Assembly: GCF_003352085.1 (NCBI RefSeq)
Contig: NZ_CP025804.1
Location: 2,170,001 to 2,234,000 of the forward strand
Direction of reading: 5' to 3'
Length of the DNA: 64,000 nucleotides
From: Sulfitobacter sp. SK012
GTDB lineage: Bacteria > Pseudomonadota > Alphaproteobacteria > Rhodobacterales > Rhodobacteraceae
Each line of letters begins with the position of its first letter. Position 1 is the first letter of the stretch. Shown here in pieces: positions 63,421-64,000 of this stretch. Below the pieces are notes generated by a model. It did not search any database. It was not told the origin of the DNA and was given only the letters and a program-made list of their open reading frames with translations. The position numbers were made by a program, and so were the translations under genes.

Positions 63421-64000
63421 TTGGACCTTTTAACTTTTCTAACAAGCTCTCCGAGTGCTTTGGACAAAGACACTGCGCGTCAGCTGACAGAGGCATGGCG
63501 CGTTAAATATGTCGAAAAGGGGCACCGCATTGCAACGCAGGGTGAACCAGATCCATTTGAACACATCATCCTGGATGGCCGCGCCACCAGTCAAATCACA
63601 GATCCTGAAGGCCGAGCCGTTTGTGTTGGCTTTCACGCTGGCCCCTGCGTGGTCGCACCAAATGTCGCGAGAACCAGAAATGAGGCCTCGCTTGTTTCAA
63701 TAGACGTGAATTCGGACGCGTTAGTTGCGCAAATGGACAGCGGTTCCTTGACGGAACTCATGTTGGCATCCGAGCCAATTCGGGAATGGGCGAACGGAAT
63801 TTTGCAGCAAGAACTGGCCCGTAAGGCTGATCGAGAGTGGTGCCTTGCCGCATTGGGTGGTGCAGACCGCCTTGGGTGGTTTCGTGAACACTTTCCGCTC
63901 CACGAAGGGCTTTTCGGCCATTATTTGATAGCCTCTTTTCTAGGGATATCACCGGTCACACTCAGCAGGCTTCGCGGTGCCGAGCGAGACGCCGCGTTTG
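63421..64000 (+). CDS. Crp-like transcription regulator, 3' end cut by window
   Basis: The frame from TTG 63421 is open to the window end, about 193 residues. AAGGA lies 9 bases upstream and a stop codon precedes it in frame. The N-terminal cyclic-nucleotide-binding-like fold is seen as KYVEKGHRIATQGEPDPFEHIILDG, then a C-terminal HTH starts (FLGISPVTLSRLRG) but is cut. It is the divergent neighbour of the membrane protein gene. The effector is unknown. Confidence 0.75.
   Translation, partial: MDLLTFLTSSPSALDKDTARQLTEAWRVKYVEKGHRIATQGEPDPFEHIILDGRATSQITDPEGRAVCVGFHAGPCVVAPNVARTRNEASLVSIDVNSDALVAQMDSGSLTELMLASEPIREWANGILQQELARKADREWCLAALGGADRLGWFREHFPLHEGLFGHYLIASFLGISPVTLSRLRGAERDAAF

Noticed and set aside
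1..64000. CRISPR array, prophage or toxin-antitoxin defence island
   Set aside because: No regularly spaced repeats, phage structural genes or known defence genes were seen.

Overview
The window looks like chromosomal DNA of a marine alphaproteobacterium of the Roseobacter group (Rhodobacteraceae). The pointers are a two-piece (circularly permuted) tmRNA gene, an alphaproteobacterial-type sspB, a short DUF4169/ribbon-helix-helix pair beside fumC, a trgA-trgB-cysK block like the tellurite-resistance locus described in Rhodobacter sphaeroides, a VPLPA-CTERM protein, and a DMSP demethylase (dmdA) next to acuI and a BCCT carrier. This is a family-level inference; no species is claimed.

Layout. 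1-34.5 kb is dense core genome. It holds the purQ tail, dctB-dctD (the regulator lacks the sigma-54 GAFTGA loop), rne, tusA, ccdA, an unusual membrane alpha/beta-hydrolase overlapping a cytochrome P450, class I aldolase, the fumC/DUF4169/RHH group, sspB, and a chrA/chrB chromate pair. The ssrA gene lies on the minus strand at about 17 kb and had been hidden under spurious ORFs. Next comes a GntR regulator facing an apparent operon DUF2182-DUF1326-DinB-dmdA-acuI, followed by a BCCT transporter. Then come a class V aminotransferase, a photolyase, a cyclopropane-fatty-acid-synthase-like enzyme, a tightly overlapping run trgA-trgB-cysK-mscS-alaX, and tRNA-Ser(GGA).

34.9-39.0 kb is a mobile scar just downstream of the tRNA. 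It contains a complete IS21-type element, an IS6-type element whose transposase has a nonsense codon, a duplicated IS6-like end, and a decayed DUF917 gene.

39.0-64 kb is accessory in character, with many regulator/target pairs. These are ArsR with an ArsP-like permease, CueR with the CopA copper ATPase behind a classic 19-bp-spacer MerR-type promoter, and a truncated DeoR/YafY-type regulator beside a perfect 13-bp-arm palindrome and an epoxide-hydrolase-like enzyme. Further along are HxlR with a degradative cluster (acyl-CoA-dehydrogenase-like flavoenzyme, nitrilase, Tat amidase, OFA-type MFS), TetR with DUF4345, LysR with an NAD(P)-binding reductase, and a Crp-like regulator cut by the window end. 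A YUCCA-like flavin monooxygenase and a stop-interrupted VPLPA-CTERM gene lie in between.

How it fits together. The dmdA operon and BCCT carrier suggest uptake and demethylation of dimethylsulfoniopropionate, with AcuI removing toxic acryloyl-CoA. The 50-57 kb cluster suggests a route for an organic nitrile or amide. Copper, chromate, tellurite and arsenical-type genes are defence or homeostasis modules. I found no CRISPR array, prophage or clearly new defence system. The parts most worth a second look are the DUF2182-DUF1326-DinB-dmdA linkage, the nitrile/amide cluster, the GAFTGA-less DctD, and the ssrA/sspB pair with its unusual tag.
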